Shown here one piece after another: positions 18,356 to 26,926 of a stretch of DNA of 57,648 nucleotides. The stretch is taken from assembly GCA_009695205.1 (NCBI GenBank), contig SIBK01000002.1, forward strand, positions 70,153-127,800. The letters are read 5' to 3'. The first letter of the stretch is position 1. Every line of letters begins with the position of its first letter. The position numbers and the translations under genes are program-made. Under the pieces are notes generated by a model. That model did not search any database and had not been told where the DNA came from. It was given only the letters and a program-made list of their open reading frames with translations. The stretch is from Pedosphaera sp. (GTDB lineage: Bacteria > Verrucomicrobiota > Verrucomicrobiia > Limisphaerales > UBA9464).

Positions 18356-19459
18356 CTACACATTGAACTTGAACAACAGCACATCGCCATCCTTCACCAC
18401 GTATTCCTTGCCTTCCATCCTATAAAGCCCTTTTTCCCGCGCGGCGGCGACGGATCCGCAGGTGACGAGATCCCGATAGGCGACCGTTTCCGCCTTGATG
18501 AAACCCCGCTCGAAATCGGTGTGAATCACACCGGCAGCCTTCGGTGCGGTGTCGCCTGCGTGAATGGTCCAGGCGCGGACCTCCTTTTCGCCCGCCGTGA
18601 AGTAGGTACGCAGGCCGAGCAGGTGATAGGTAGAGCGAATGAGAGCTCCGACGCCGGATTCCTTCACCCCAAGTTCGCCCAGGAAAGCCTTTGCTTCCTC
18701 CGTGGTTAGATCAACGAGATCGCTTTCAATCTGCGCGCTGATGACGACTGCTTCACAGGCGAGATGATTCGTCGCGTATTCCCGAACCTTGACGACGAAG
18801 GGATTGGCATCCGCCGTTGCGAGATCCCCTTCCTTCACATTGCAAGCAAAAATCGTGGGCTTGTCCGTCATCATCCAGAACAGGCGTGAGACGGCGCGTT
18901 CCTCCGGAGTCAGTTGCAGTGTGAGGGCGGGTTTCCCACCGTCCAGATGGGTTTCGAGCTTCTTAAGGATTATCTCCTCAGCGAGGGCCGTTTTGTCACC
19001 TCGTTTTGCGTCCTTGGCGACACTTTGTAGCCGCTTTTTCACAGCCTCGAGATCAGCGAGGACAAGTTCCGTGTTAATCGTTTCAATGTCGCGCACGGGA
19101 TCCACGCTGCCGGTCACGTGATGAATATCGGGATCCTCAAAACAGCGGACGACCTGAACCATGGCATCCACTTCACGGATGTGGCTCAGGAACTTGTTGC
19201 CCAACCCTTCGCCCTGCGCCGCCCCTTTGACGAGTCCAGCGATGTCCACGAATTCGATGACCGCCGGGATCACCACCGTTGTCTTGGCGATCTTTTGCAG
19301 GACTTCGAGCCGTTCATCCGGAACGGTAACCACTCCCACATTGGGGTCGATGGTGCAGAACGGATAATTTGCCGCCTGCGCCTTGCGGGTGCGGGTGACA
19401 GCATTGAAAAGGGTGGATTTACCCACATTGGGCAGACCGACGATACCGGCTTTCAGCAT
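18356..19459 (-). CDS. ychF: YchF/Obg-like ATPase
   Basis: A 367-residue cytoplasmic P-loop protein of the universally conserved YchF (OLA1) family, which binds ribosomes and hydrolyses ATP despite its GTPase fold. It opens [22 protein letters not shown] (P-loop GLPNVGKST) and contains the family segment [27 protein letters not shown] in pieces typical of G3. The C-terminal TGS domain reads [15 protein letters not shown] through [18 protein letters not shown] and ends [11 protein letters not shown]. The length matches the family (about 363). No neighbour suggests a specific partner. It is involved in translation and stress response by family knowledge. Confidence 0.96.
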   Translation of the reverse strand: MLKAGIVGLPNVGKSTLFNAVTRTRKAQAANYPFCTIDPNVGVVTVPDERLEVLQKIAKTTVVIPAVIEFVDIAGLVKGAAQGEGLGNKFLSHIREVDAMVQVVRCFEDPDIHHVTGSVDPVRDIETINTELVLADLEAVKKRLQSVAKDAKRGDKTALAEEIILKKLETHLDGGKPALTLQLTPEERAVSRLFWMMTDKPTIFACNVKEGDLATADANPFVVKVREYATNHLACEAVVISAQIESDLVDLTTEEAKAFLGELGVKESGVGALIRSTYHLLGLRTYFTAGEKEVRAWTIHAGDTAPKAAGVIHTDFERGFIKAETVAYRDLVTCGSVAAAREKGLYRMEGKEYVVKDGDVLLFKFNV

Positions 19460-19523
19460 AAAGAGGGCCGGAGGATGCCGAGCTCCCAGCGAGTGGCAAT
19501 AGCCAAATGTTGGAAATCGGACT

Positions 19524-21449
19524 TCAGCGGTCCTCGGCCACGTTCATGTAGCCGATAAACATTTCCTCCCAGCTTTGTTCACCGAACTTCACCGTGGCTT
19601 TCGGATCGGGGTTCTTGGGATTCCATTGCGTATTGTCGAACCCGCCCGTGATACGGACGATCGTGCCGGCAGGAAGGAGTTGGGGTGTTGCGAGCCGGTA
19701 GAGCGCCTGCCAGTCGAATCGATAGGCGGGAACACTGACCAGGATCTCGCGCTTGCCGTTGGGGAACTGCGCCTCGAATTGCATGTCCTGACCTCGGTAG
19801 TGCATGTGCGGGGCGACCTCATAGACCCAGGTAGCCTTTGAGAACGTGGTCGTGGCAACCACACGACCTGCACGCGAGTTGGCATTAATGACGAAATTGG
19901 AGTTATAACCCGCTTTCGTTTTCAATTCTTGGGTCGGAGCCTTGTGGGAGAAGTACAGGCCCAATTGCGAACGGTCGGTCGTCTCGGTGCCATTCACCGT
20001 GTAGTGCATCTGGAAAACGAAATAGGAGTTCCCCTTCAACAGCTTGCCGGTGGAAGCGGGAAATTCGACGGGGTCCATTCCCGGCACATACGCTGCAAAA
20101 TATCCATTGAGCCCTCCGACAATGTCTTTAAATTCTTGAATGCTGGATCCCGCGAAGACAAGCCCGTGGTGCACCACCGTCTGATTACCTGGCTTAAGAA
20201 CTACCGCACGCAGCCAGACATTGGTTGTGAACGGACTCGCAACTAGCAGGTATCGATAATCCACGGTACCTGTGGCAGGCACGGACTGCTCGTCGATGTC
20301 GATGATGTAGTCCGGTGTCCCCAGCCCCCAATCGTTGGGAGCGGGTGGTGGAGTCGTTGCCAGGATGTCCGGTCCATTTCCCCGCAAGGCACCCGCGTCC
20401 AGCCAGGCGACCAATTTGTCGACGTCGCTTGGTGCGAGAGAAAAATCATTCGCTAGCGCGGGATAGCGTGGATCGGCATGCCAGGGCGGCATGTCCCCAG
20501 TCAGCAGATCCCGGCGAATTTTGCTGGAGCGAGAAGCGATCGCCTCATGATTCGTCATGGCGTAGGAGCCAATATTGCCGGGGCTGTGGCATCGCACGCA
20601 TTTGTCGATCAACACCGGGGCGATGTCCCGGCTATAGTCCAGCGTGCCCCAATTCCGGAGTGGCATCGGAGATTCGGCAGGAACGGCACGCGAAATCAGG
20701 GGAGTTTTGCCTGCGAAAAAGCTATCCAGCGCATCCGCCAAATACGTCCTGCGAACCGTACCGGCAAGCGTTTCACACGAATGTTCCAACGCGCCCTGGT
20801 AAAACGCTGAGAGATCACTGTTGTCGAGGGCGATCACTTCGAAGGCATGCGTGCAGCCAAAGGCTCTGGAGACAGCCTGACTCCGGTCATGAAGTATCGG
20901 AAGGGTGATGGATTGAGTTCGCGCGAAGTCGGCGATCTGATCGCGGGTGTCGCGTGGATTGATAATCCAAAAAACGGTTCCGTTGGGTTGATGTTTTTCC
21001 GCAAGGGACTTGATCGCAGGCCAATGAGCCTGGACTTCGGAATTGTCTCCAAACACAAGGACGACCACGGAGGCGTCTCCCTCGCGGTGCAGCTCGCGCG
21101 CAACCTGGCTGTGGTCGATCAGGCGAAAGTTTTCGACCGGGATGCGCGGGGGATGGATTTTGAGCTTTTCGAGTCGGTAGAATCGCCGGCCCTTGGCATG
21201 TCCGCTCATGTCATGCCAGCGGGTAGAATCGCCACTGAGCGTCAGATCCAACAGGGATTCCCAGTTACCCGCCTGCAGATCGTCCACCCCTGATAACCGG
21301 TAATCTCCGGGGCTGCCCTTCCCCGTGAGATCCAGGGCAGGCAGGCCGCACGTGGGATCCCAGATTCCGCGGATGGGTTGTGCGGCCGCGGTTACGGTGA
21401 TTGCGAGCGTAACGATCAATTGGATCATACAGCGATGGAGCAGTTTCAT
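19524..21449 (-). CDS. Redoxin / cytochrome c / copper monooxygenase fusion
   Basis: A 641-residue exported protein (signal peptide to about residue 24) with three domains. Residues ~105-250 look like a thioredoxin-like redoxin without a CxxC pair. Residues ~268-355 are a cytochrome c domain with CVRCH at 284-288 and a likely methionine ligand in GDMPPWH (M320). The C-terminal part is a peptidylglycine/dopamine monooxygenase-like copper module. It has every expected ligand: H427-H428 (VVHHGLVF), H482 (FQMHY), H548 and H550 (APHMHYRGQ) and M630 (WEEMFIGYM). The heme domain could feed electrons to the copper site in place of ascorbate; that is inference. The substrate is unknown. The start ATG overlaps the stop of the DivIC/FtsB-like gene (ATGA). 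Confidence 0.87.
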   Translation of the reverse strand: MKLLHRCMIQLIVTLAITVTAAAQPIRGIWDPTCGLPALDLTGKGSPGDYRLSGVDDLQAGNWESLLDLTLSGDSTRWHDMSGHAKGRRFYRLEKLKIHPPRIPVENFRLIDHSQVARELHREGDASVVVLVFGDNSEVQAHWPAIKSLAEKHQPNGTVFWIINPRDTRDQIADFARTQSITLPILHDRSQAVSRAFGCTHAFEVIALDNSDLSAFYQGALEHSCETLAGTVRRTYLADALDSFFAGKTPLISRAVPAESPMPLRNWGTLDYSRDIAPVLIDKCVRCHSPGNIGSYAMTNHEAIASRSSKIRRDLLTGDMPPWHADPRYPALANDFSLAPSDVDKLVAWLDAGALRGNGPDILATTPPPAPNDWGLGTPDYIIDIDEQSVPATGTVDYRYLLVASPFTTNVWLRAVVLKPGNQTVVHHGLVFAGSSIQEFKDIVGGLNGYFAAYVPGMDPVEFPASTGKLLKGNSYFVFQMHYTVNGTETTDRSQLGLYFSHKAPTQELKTKAGYNSNFVINANSRAGRVVATTTFSKATWVYEVAPHMHYRGQDMQFEAQFPNGKREILVSVPAYRFDWQALYRLATPQLLPAGTIVRITGGFDNTQWNPKNPDPKATVKFGEQSWEEMFIGYMNVAEDR

Positions 21450-21748
21450 TTCCGGGGTTCTTCAAATCGGACAACTTTTTCGCCCGGACGTGCATACCCG
21501 AGCACTTCGCGTGCCGTTCGTTCAACGGTTTTTGGGTCGTTCTTTAATGCTTGATTTCGGGCCTCCAGCATTCGGTTTGTTGCCGCGAGGCTGTCACGAA
21601 ATTCGACTTTTCGCTGCAATTCAGCGCGCCGTGCCTGGTTTGACTTGAGCAGGGGCAGATATTTCAGCCCCGCGCCCAACAGGAAAGCGACGAACACCAG
21701 GGTGAGTACCATCCGGTAGATCCAGGTCCCAAAACTGGTCATAGGCAC
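21446..21748 (-). CDS. DivIC/FtsB-like septum protein
   Basis: A 100-residue bitopic protein: a short N-terminus, one membrane helix (IYRMVLTLVFVAFLLGAGL), a coiled coil (NQARRAELQRKVEFRDSLAATN) and the family ending in which a glutamate/arginine-rich stretch precedes REVLGYARPGEKVVRFEE. This is the layout of the divisome proteins FtsB and DivIC, which link FtsL and FtsQ/DivIB. It has a good Shine-Dalgarno sequence, GAGGTG, five to six bases before the ATG, unlike most genes here. Its stop overlaps the start of the copper monooxygenase fusion, so the two are translationally coupled. Size and motifs support the family assignment, but no other division gene is nearby. Confidence 0.82.
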   Translation of the reverse strand: MPMTSFGTWIYRMVLTLVFVAFLLGAGLKYLPLLKSNQARRAELQRKVEFRDSLAATNRMLEARNQALKNDPKTVERTAREVLGYARPGEKVVRFEEPRK

Positions 21749-21761
21749 CTCATCTTGAGTT

Positions 21762-22133
21762 TCATTTATAGACGCGTTGCCAGGCTTCCAAACTGCGGTC
21801 CGGCCGAAACGTTAGGCGTAGAAAATTATCCGGAGAGCGGGATGCGTACGTGGTCATCGGACCACTCCCAAAACGATACCCACCAAACCCAGAAGTATGG
21901 ACGTAAGCGCCGCCTCGGGATTCGAGCCATTCGGCGACGGTGGAACCGTCGCTTAAACCTGCCGCACGGTCCGGAGGTCCCAGCTCCCGGATCGCTTGGT
22001 CATAGGTGTAGTTGCCGACCCTGGACGCCCACTGCACCTTTGGAGCGCAGGCGGGCGCAATCCCCAACACGACGAGGATCAACGGGATGCCGCAGGCACG
22101 GAACACGGCCTTATGGTAGCCGCATCCGGCCAT
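21762..22133 (-). CDS. Small lipoprotein, unknown function
   Basis: From ATG 22133 this gives 123 residues with a hydrophobic signal (CGIPLILVVLGIAPAC) whose last cysteine fits a lipobox. The mature part contains YTYDQAIRELGPPDRAAGLSDGSTVAEW, like the small SmpA/BamE-type or YxeF-type lipoproteins that measure a signal near the outer membrane. A glycine-rich middle (GGAYVHTSGFGGYRFGSG) and an ending RLTFRPDRSLEAWQRVYK follow. The frame is open further upstream to 22214, but that extension is unconvincing. It is 13 bp upstream of the DivIC-like gene and probably cotranscribed. Function unknown. Confidence 0.6.
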   Translation of the reverse strand: MAGCGYHKAVFRACGIPLILVVLGIAPACAPKVQWASRVGNYTYDQAIRELGPPDRAAGLSDGSTVAEWLESRGGAYVHTSGFGGYRFGSGPMTTYASRSPDNFLRLTFRPDRSLEAWQRVYK

Positions 22134-22497
22134 TCGTCGACCGCAAATCGCACGTGCCGCCAGAAACGGGCGCATCCCGATGTTGTGGGTGCGTCCAATC
22201 CGCACGGTTTGCAATTTGCCGTTTTTTCAAGTTTGCCAACACGTTGGTGGTGCTCGGAGCAAAGCTGCGGAGCAGCGCCAGAGAGTAGCCGCAGAACTCC
22301 GGACTCCGTGGAATCTAAACGGTCCTTCTCCCGACTTCGCGGCAACTGCACACGTTCCATTGCCTCTGATAACACCACAACCTTTTGTTGCATATGCGAC
22401 AAAAGGTTGCGTAAGCGATTGACTGGACCGGAAGGCGTGGTGTCATCCGCGAGAAAGATTGTCATTCGGGGGGGGGCTTTCGTAACGTCGCTGCCGC
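22134..22497. other. Intergenic region with palindrome and G9 tract
   Basis: This 364-bp divergent gap lies between the lipoprotein gene (minus) and the Dabb gene (plus). I see no convincing gene. Short open frames on both strands have no family features. It contains a 32-bp near-perfect palindrome (annotated separately) and a run of nine G at 22468-22476, 21 bp before the Dabb start. Confidence 0.6.
22378..22409. promoter_or_regulatory. 32-bp palindrome, possible operator
   Basis: The arms CAACCTTTTGT and ACAAAAGGTTG flank a central GCATATGC-like core. Of the 16 mirrored positions only one is mismatched. The symmetry about CATATG at 22391-22396 and its place in a divergent gap fit a binding site for a dimeric regulator. 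As RNA it could also fold into a hairpin, but no T-tract follows. Confidence 0.6.
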
Positions 22498-22797
22498 ATG
22501 TTTTCGCACATTGTCATATTTTGGACGGATCCCGCCAACCCGAAGGATGCGGATGATCTATTGGCTGGATGTCACCGCTATCTGAAGTCCATTCCCGGTG
22601 TGATGAGTTATCACGCGGGCAAGATGGTCGGCAGCCCGAGGCCGGTGGTCGATCAATCGTACCACGTGGCGGTCAATCTTGTGTTTCCAAACAAGAAGGC
22701 GCAGGACGACTACCAGGTGCACCCGATGCATATTGAGTTCTTGGAGAAAGTGTTTCGGCCGCTGTGCAAGAAAGCTGTCGTCTATGACTTTGAGTAG
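22498..22797 (+). CDS. Dabb-family stress-responsive barrel protein
   Basis: A 99-residue protein of the stress-responsive alpha/beta barrel (Dabb, PF07876) fold, small dimeric ferredoxin-like proteins. Family features are the start MFSHIVIFWTDP, the middle IPGVMSYHAGKMVGSPRP followed by SYHVAVNLVFPNKKAQDDYQ, and HPMHIEFLEKVFRPLCKKAVVYDFE at the end. It is cytoplasmic, with no signal. Some relatives are cyclases or monooxygenases, most are uncharacterised. Its last 16 bases overlap the convergent dinB gene. A G9 tract lies 21 bp before the start and no Shine-Dalgarno is seen. Confidence 0.88.
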   Translation: MFSHIVIFWTDPANPKDADDLLAGCHRYLKSIPGVMSYHAGKMVGSPRPVVDQSYHVAVNLVFPNKKAQDDYQVHPMHIEFLEKVFRPLCKKAVVYDFE

Positions 22798-23936
22798 GGA
22801 TCGTTGGGGAGGGATTGCGAATGGCGTTGACGCTGTGGTTCTCCTCCTTTGAGGCGGAGGGGAAGCTCCATCTGCCGAAGCCGATCTTCCACCAGAGAGC
22901 TTGCTCCAAGCCCCAGCAATCGCAGGGGCCGGTGTACGAGATGCTCGCGCCCCAGCAGCCAGCACCCCAGGCGGAATAGAACCCCCGCCTCCGTGATGGG
23001 TTCTTCCATCGAGAATTGTCGCGTTAGGGTTGTGAAATTGCCGTAACGAACCTTCACTAACACCGTGTGTGCCGCCAGGCGTCGCCGTGCGAGCTTTCCC
23101 GTAATCTCGGCGGCGGCTTCCCGCAGGCACTGCCGCAGGATAGTCCGGTCGTCGGTGTCGCGTAGAAATGTGGTTTCGCTGCTGATGCTCTTGACGTCGT
23201 CCCCAAGTTCCAACGGTCGGTGGTCTTCACCCATCGCAAATCGTTTCAGCTCGGCGGCCCACGATCCAACAAATGGCCGCAGGTCGCCCGAGTAATCCTG
23301 CAGGTCGCCTACCGTCCGGATTCCGGCCCGTCGCAGATTCTCCGCTGTAACATGTCCGACGCCATGAAGGGATTGAACCTCGAGCGGGCGCAGGAACGCC
23401 ACCTTTTCGCTCTCGCGAATCACGGTGAGCCCATCGGGTTTCTGATAATCACTGGCTAGTTTAGCCAGCAGCTTGTTCGGGGCGACGCCCACGGATGCTG
23501 AGAGGTGTCGTCGGGTCAGGATTTCGGCCTTAAGTTTTCGCGCCAACGGCAGCGCTCCTATCAGGCGTTCGTCTGGAGAGGAGTCGCACGGTCCCCCGGA
23601 CGTAACTTCGATATAGGCTTCGTCCACTGACATTTGCTGAATGCGACCCCCAGCGAGTTCGCGAACAATGGCCATGACCTCATGCGACTCCGCTCGATAC
23701 GCGTCGATGCGGGGGCTGACAAACATGCCTTCCGGGCACAGTCGGCTGGCCGTGATGCTGGGCATGGCCGATCGAACGCCGAACCGGCGCGCTTCGTAGC
23801 TCGCCGCGCAGACCACACCGCGTTGGGTGGGTGGTGAACCAACGATGACGGGACGCCCTCGAAGCTCCGGTCGATCACGCTGCTCAACCGAGGCGTAAAA
23901 TGCATCCATGTCCAAATGGAGAATAACGCGGCTCAA
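22782..23936 (-). CDS. dinB: DNA polymerase IV (Y-family)
   Basis: A 384-residue translesion polymerase. Y-family motifs are visible: LHLDMDAFYASVEQRDRPELRG (catalytic aspartates, read in segments), VVCAASYEARRFGVRSAMPS, and QQMSVDEAYIEVT with the SVDEAY catalytic pair. The helix-hairpin-helix HGVGHVTAENLRRAGIRTVGDL and a little-finger domain (SSETTFLRDTDDR) follow. The frame is open to 24167, but no ATG lies usefully between there and the catalytic LDMDAF. I chose the TTG at 23934-23936, nine codons before that ATG, because it gives a normal length. The upstream extension would overlap the divergent glycosyltransferase. The gene overlaps the Dabb gene tail to tail by 16 bp. Confidence 0.92.
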   Translation of the reverse strand: MSRVILHLDMDAFYASVEQRDRPELRGRPVIVGSPPTQRGVVCAASYEARRFGVRSAMPSITASRLCPEGMFVSPRIDAYRAESHEVMAIVRELAGGRIQQMSVDEAYIEVTSGGPCDSSPDERLIGALPLARKLKAEILTRRHLSASVGVAPNKLLAKLASDYQKPDGLTVIRESEKVAFLRPLEVQSLHGVGHVTAENLRRAGIRTVGDLQDYSGDLRPFVGSWAAELKRFAMGEDHRPLELGDDVKSISSETTFLRDTDDRTILRQCLREAAAEITGKLARRRLAAHTVLVKVRYGNFTTLTRQFSMEEPITEAGVLFRLGCWLLGREHLVHRPLRLLGLGASSLVEDRLRQMELPLRLKGGEPQRQRHSQSLPNDPYSKS

Positions 23937-24147
23937 CGAGCACAATCTAGGAAGCCAAGCATCGAATTTGCGAAACAAAAAGCCGTGAAAGGTACGCTCC
24001 CGCAAGCGGGCACCTCGCGGTTGACAGCTTGGGGCAAGCATCACAGCATTCAAACATGGGTTTTTCGGAAGCCGTTGATTCCCCGTTTGCGACAAAGTCA
24101 TCACTGAGCCGTCGCGATGTCCGCCGGCCGGTTTGGGCCTGCATCGG

Positions 24148-25265
24148 ATGACAACGCCAGGGCGCATTCTGCTTTGTAGCCCGCACCAGATCAGTCCTCG
24201 ACTCGGGGCGTCAAAAGTCTATGTCGAGGTCGCGGCGGCTTTGGGCAGCCTGGGATGGAGGACTCGCATTGTTGGGCCGGAAGAGGTGGGTGGCATCGAG
24301 GGCTCGGCGGAATATCCACGCGCCCTGCGAGATTATCTGCGGAAGAATGCGAGCCAATTTGATGTAGTGGAGTATGAACACAACCGGCTGCCGTTCCCCC
24401 GGTCCGATTTTTGTCCGGAGACATTGTTCGTCGCCCGTTCTGTTCTGCTGAGCCATTACTTCCAGACCACGCCGATTCCTCCGCGGCCGCGGTTTCGCTC
24501 CATTGTGGGACATTGGCTTTTTTTGGGGGGCCGCCGGCGTCTGTATGCCCGTATCACAGCGAATGCCAACCGAACATGCCATGAATCGGATCTGGTGAAT
24601 GTCCCAACTGAGGAGGATGCTGCGGTTCTCGCTGACGCGGGGATTCCGTCTGAAAAGGTACTCGTCGTGCCCTTCGCCCTTACCCCCAAACGGCAGGAAA
24701 CGCTCGCGCGCGCAGCGAGTGTGCCGCCAACACCGACCATCGCGTTTGTTGGAACGTTTGATCCGCGCAAGGGAATGGTCGATTTTCCACCGATCGTTGC
24801 GCGTGTCTGCAAGACGCGCCCCGAGGTTCAGTTTCGACTCTTGGGGACAGCCGGGATGATTTCAGATGCCGTCGGTGTCCTGAGGCATTTTCCCCGAGCG
24901 CTGAGGGGCCGGATTGAAGTCGTGCCTGAGTTCGAGCCGGCCGCCCTGCCGGGGTTGTGGAGGGGTGTGCGGTCGGGATGTTTCCATCGGCCATCGAAGG
25001 ATTTCCCTTCGGGGTGCTCGAAATGCTGGCGGCCGGACTGCCGGTGGTCGCGTATCGAGTTCCCGGCCCGTCGGCAATCCTCGCCAGCGAATACCTCGTC
25101 CCGCTCGGCGATCGCGAGGGCATCGCGTTGCGACTTCTCTCGCTCTTGGAAAATCCGGCGCGTCTGGCGGCCGCACGGACCCAAGCAATCGCTCGCGCCG
25201 CCGAGTTTTCCTGGGACGATATAGCCCGTCGCACCGCTGCACGCTATGAACTAGAACTCCGTTGA
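24148..25265 (+). pseudogene. GT4 glycosyltransferase with frameshift
   Basis: From ATG 24148 the frame reads as a retaining glycosyltransferase (GT-B, GT4-like): RILLCSPHQISPRLGASKVY, a mid-domain ESDLVNVPTEEDAAVLADAGIP, and PTIAFVGTFDPRKGMVDFPP at the second Rossmann fold. At about 24962-24965 (GGGG) the frame breaks. The expected C-terminus, with CAVGMFPSAIEGFPFGVLEM and LAAGLPVVAYRVPGPS, continues in the frame one base back and runs to TGA 25265. Adding one G restores LWRGCAVGMFPS exactly, giving 372 residues. The family motif E-G-F-P-F-G-V-L-E (donor sugar binding) is intact after the break. So this is a single-base deletion in a G run, or a sequencing error at a homopolymer. No slippery sequence is seen. 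Confidence 0.8.
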
Positions 25266-25312
25266 GAGCAGGGTAACACGCTGCTTAGATGTTGCTCGGA
25301 GCCTCTGGTAAC

Positions 25313-25651
25313 CTATTTCAGAGTCTTGATGAACGCATCGGCCTCCGAAATGGAGTGGTTCATCTGATCCAGGAGGCGTCCGATGTCATTCTGGATATTC
25401 GTGGCCTCACCTTTGAGCGAGCCGATGGCTGCGGCGTTGAGGTTATGCTTCAGATAAAGCACGTGATCGCGGAATTGGCGGAGCACAGGCTCCATCGTGG
25501 CCTCCGAGGAGTGAAGGGAGGCGGAGACTGTTGCATAGCGAGACTTGGTTTCGGCGAGCTTTGTTCGGCTATCGCTGGCCAGCGACCCATTGGACATGGT
25601 GCTGATTTCCTGATTCCACTCGGCAAAGAGGTCGTTGGCTACTTTGTCCAT
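25313..25651 (-). pseudogene. DUF2959 gene, 5' half missing
   Basis: The 112 residues correspond to the C-terminal half of the DUF2959 coiled-coil family, whose members are usually about 200 residues with a lipoprotein signal. Recognisable parts are ANDLFAEWNQEI, MEPVLRQFRDHVLYLKHNLN, IGSLKGEATNIQNDIGRL and the end SISEADAFIKTLK. Directly upstream the frame hits a TGA at about 25667-25669. No signal peptide or first helix is found in any frame. At this point the sequence changes to a decayed integrase and to a motif shared with 32772-32791. The reading is a gene cut by insertion of a mobile element and then eroded. Confidence 0.7.
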
Positions 25652-25660
25652 GTCGGCGAC

Positions 25661-25680
25661 CCCGTAGGGTCAAGAAACTC
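25661..25680 (-). repeat. Copy 1 of shared 20-bp motif
   Basis: Read on the minus strand this is GAGTTTCTTGACCCTACGGG. It differs at one base from the plus-strand copy at 32772-32791. It lies exactly where DUF2959 homology stops and the integrase remnant side begins, which suggests the end of a mobile element. Confidence 0.5.
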
Positions 25681-25744
25681 GAACCTGCCAATTTGCAGGG
25701 ATTTGCAGGAGCACCAGGAGGTTGCGCACCAGTCGTGGCCTCGG

Positions 25745-26058
25745 TTAACTTTCCTCGATGAATTGGAAACGTTGCTGGCGCATATCACCACTTCGGTGGA
25801 TAAGGAACTCCTCCTTGGCAACGAGTATTGGGTGACGAAAAACCGGATTCTCCGGAACCGGATCAAAGGGCGATTGCGGCTCACGGACCCGGAGCGAATC
25901 AGTCCGGCCGAGAGCGGTCAACGTCCTGGCAGGAAAGCTGTGGCCCCGAGGGTTCGACCGGAAACGATCCTCGCGTCGCCCAGAAAGCTCATGCCAAAAA
26001 ATTTGACGGTTCCATTTTGACGCTGCGGGTCGTGGATTCACCAGTAAACGTTCAGTGA
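25745..26058 (+). pseudogene. Decayed IS integrase/transposase fragment
   Basis: On the plus strand a frame ending at 26020 contains LDELETLLAHITTSVDKELL, LGNEYWVTKNRILRNRIKGR and LRLTDPERISPAES, then GRKAVAPRVRPETILASPRKL. This resembles the N-terminal helix-turn-helix region of the integrase family that reads roughly NEYL..ENRILR..LKGRLRL..ER..L..IG..LGRKAL. The next expected block (KKFDGS) appears only in another frame, at 25994-26010, so there is at least one frameshift near an A6 run at 25995-26000. The DDE catalytic core is absent. It is a remnant, not a working element. The family match is from memory, not from a search. Confidence 0.55.
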
Positions 26059-26844
26059 ACCTCCGAAAAACTGCTTGGTTTTCTCCAGGCCTGACATTGC
26101 GTTGGTATACTGCCTCCAATTCATCGATACGGCATGGCTGTCAAAAAACGTCAACGTGCCAACACCCCCGTGCCAAATACCCAGGTGATCCTGTTTTTCG
26201 GGGGCCAAAGTGCCGTCGAACAGCATAATTGAATTATCGAATCCAGCGCCGTCATTATTAAAACACTCCATGAGCAAATCCGTTTGTGAAGGCGATGTTC
26301 GAAGGTTGCCGACCTTGATGTCAAAATTGCTTCCCTCGTTTGCTTGAACTGTTTTCGACTGACAGGACATGGCTGCCTGACCGTTTTCGGAGTAGCTCCA
26401 GATCGGAATTTTCCCGTCCGTTGGCCCCCAGAACGTGGTGCCGGCCTTATAATTGCGAAGAGCGTAGGCTGGACATCGGTAGACAGCGGGAGATCGGAGA
26501 TAATTCCACAGCAAACCTGTTTCAAAGAACTTTACGTCCGCCATTTTCTCTCCGGCTCGAAGCACTCGGTCGGGAGGGTACGCATAAGAGGGGTCGTGAA
26601 ATTCGAATCCCCATCCCGGAAAGACATCATAATTGTCGGATGAGTATAGATGATAGGCGAGGCCCATTTGACGATTGTTATTCAGGCATCCGATCGCCTG
26701 AGCTTTGCCCTTGGCCCGAGATAGGGCCGGCAGGAGCATGCCTGCTAGAATCGCGATGATCGCGATCACAACCAACAGTTCAATCAAGGTAAATCCCCCG
26801 ACCGCCGTCCTCTTTGATATCAATAATTGTAGATTGCGTTTCAT
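26038..26844 (-). CDS. Pseudopilin-type secreted protein
   Basis: A 268-residue protein starting [20 protein letters not shown], with the prepilin cleavage site G-F before [30 protein letters not shown]. The globular part is DUF1559/H-X9-DG-like: [69 protein letters not shown] 26844 is used because the basic leader fits; the frame extends upstream to 26964 without support. It lies downstream of the DUF1501 gene, on the same strand, and upstream of the IS scar. Export through the type II/IV pilin pathway is expected; its function is unknown. Confidence 0.85.
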   Translation of the reverse strand: MKRNLQLLISKRTAVGGFTLIELLVVIAIIAILAGMLLPALSRAKGKAQAIGCLNNNRQMGLAYHLYSSDNYDVFPGWGFEFHDPSYAYPPDRVLRAGEKMADVKFFETGLLWNYLRSPAVYRCPAYALRNYKAGTTFWGPTDGKIPIWSYSENGQAAMSCQSKTVQANEGSNFDIKVGNLRTSPSQTDLLMECFNNDGAGFDNSIMLFDGTLAPEKQDHLGIWHGGVGTLTFFDSHAVSMNWRQYTNAMSGLEKTKQFFGGSLNVYW

Positions 26845-26926
26845 AAAATGTCGGAGTGTTTGTCCACCATTGTGAGATGATCCTCTGGAGAAGATAGGGA
26901 TGTCGAGCAAGCAGTTTGGAGTCGGC

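Noticed and set aside
24948..24970. Programmed ribosomal frameshift in the glycosyltransferase
   Set aside because: No slippery heptamer, internal Shine-Dalgarno or downstream stem was seen; a lost G explains it more simply.
25289..26020. A single 243-codon plus-strand gene
   Set aside because: Its first half is antisense to DUF2959 and only the last ~90 codons look like an integrase; I annotate only that part, as a remnant.
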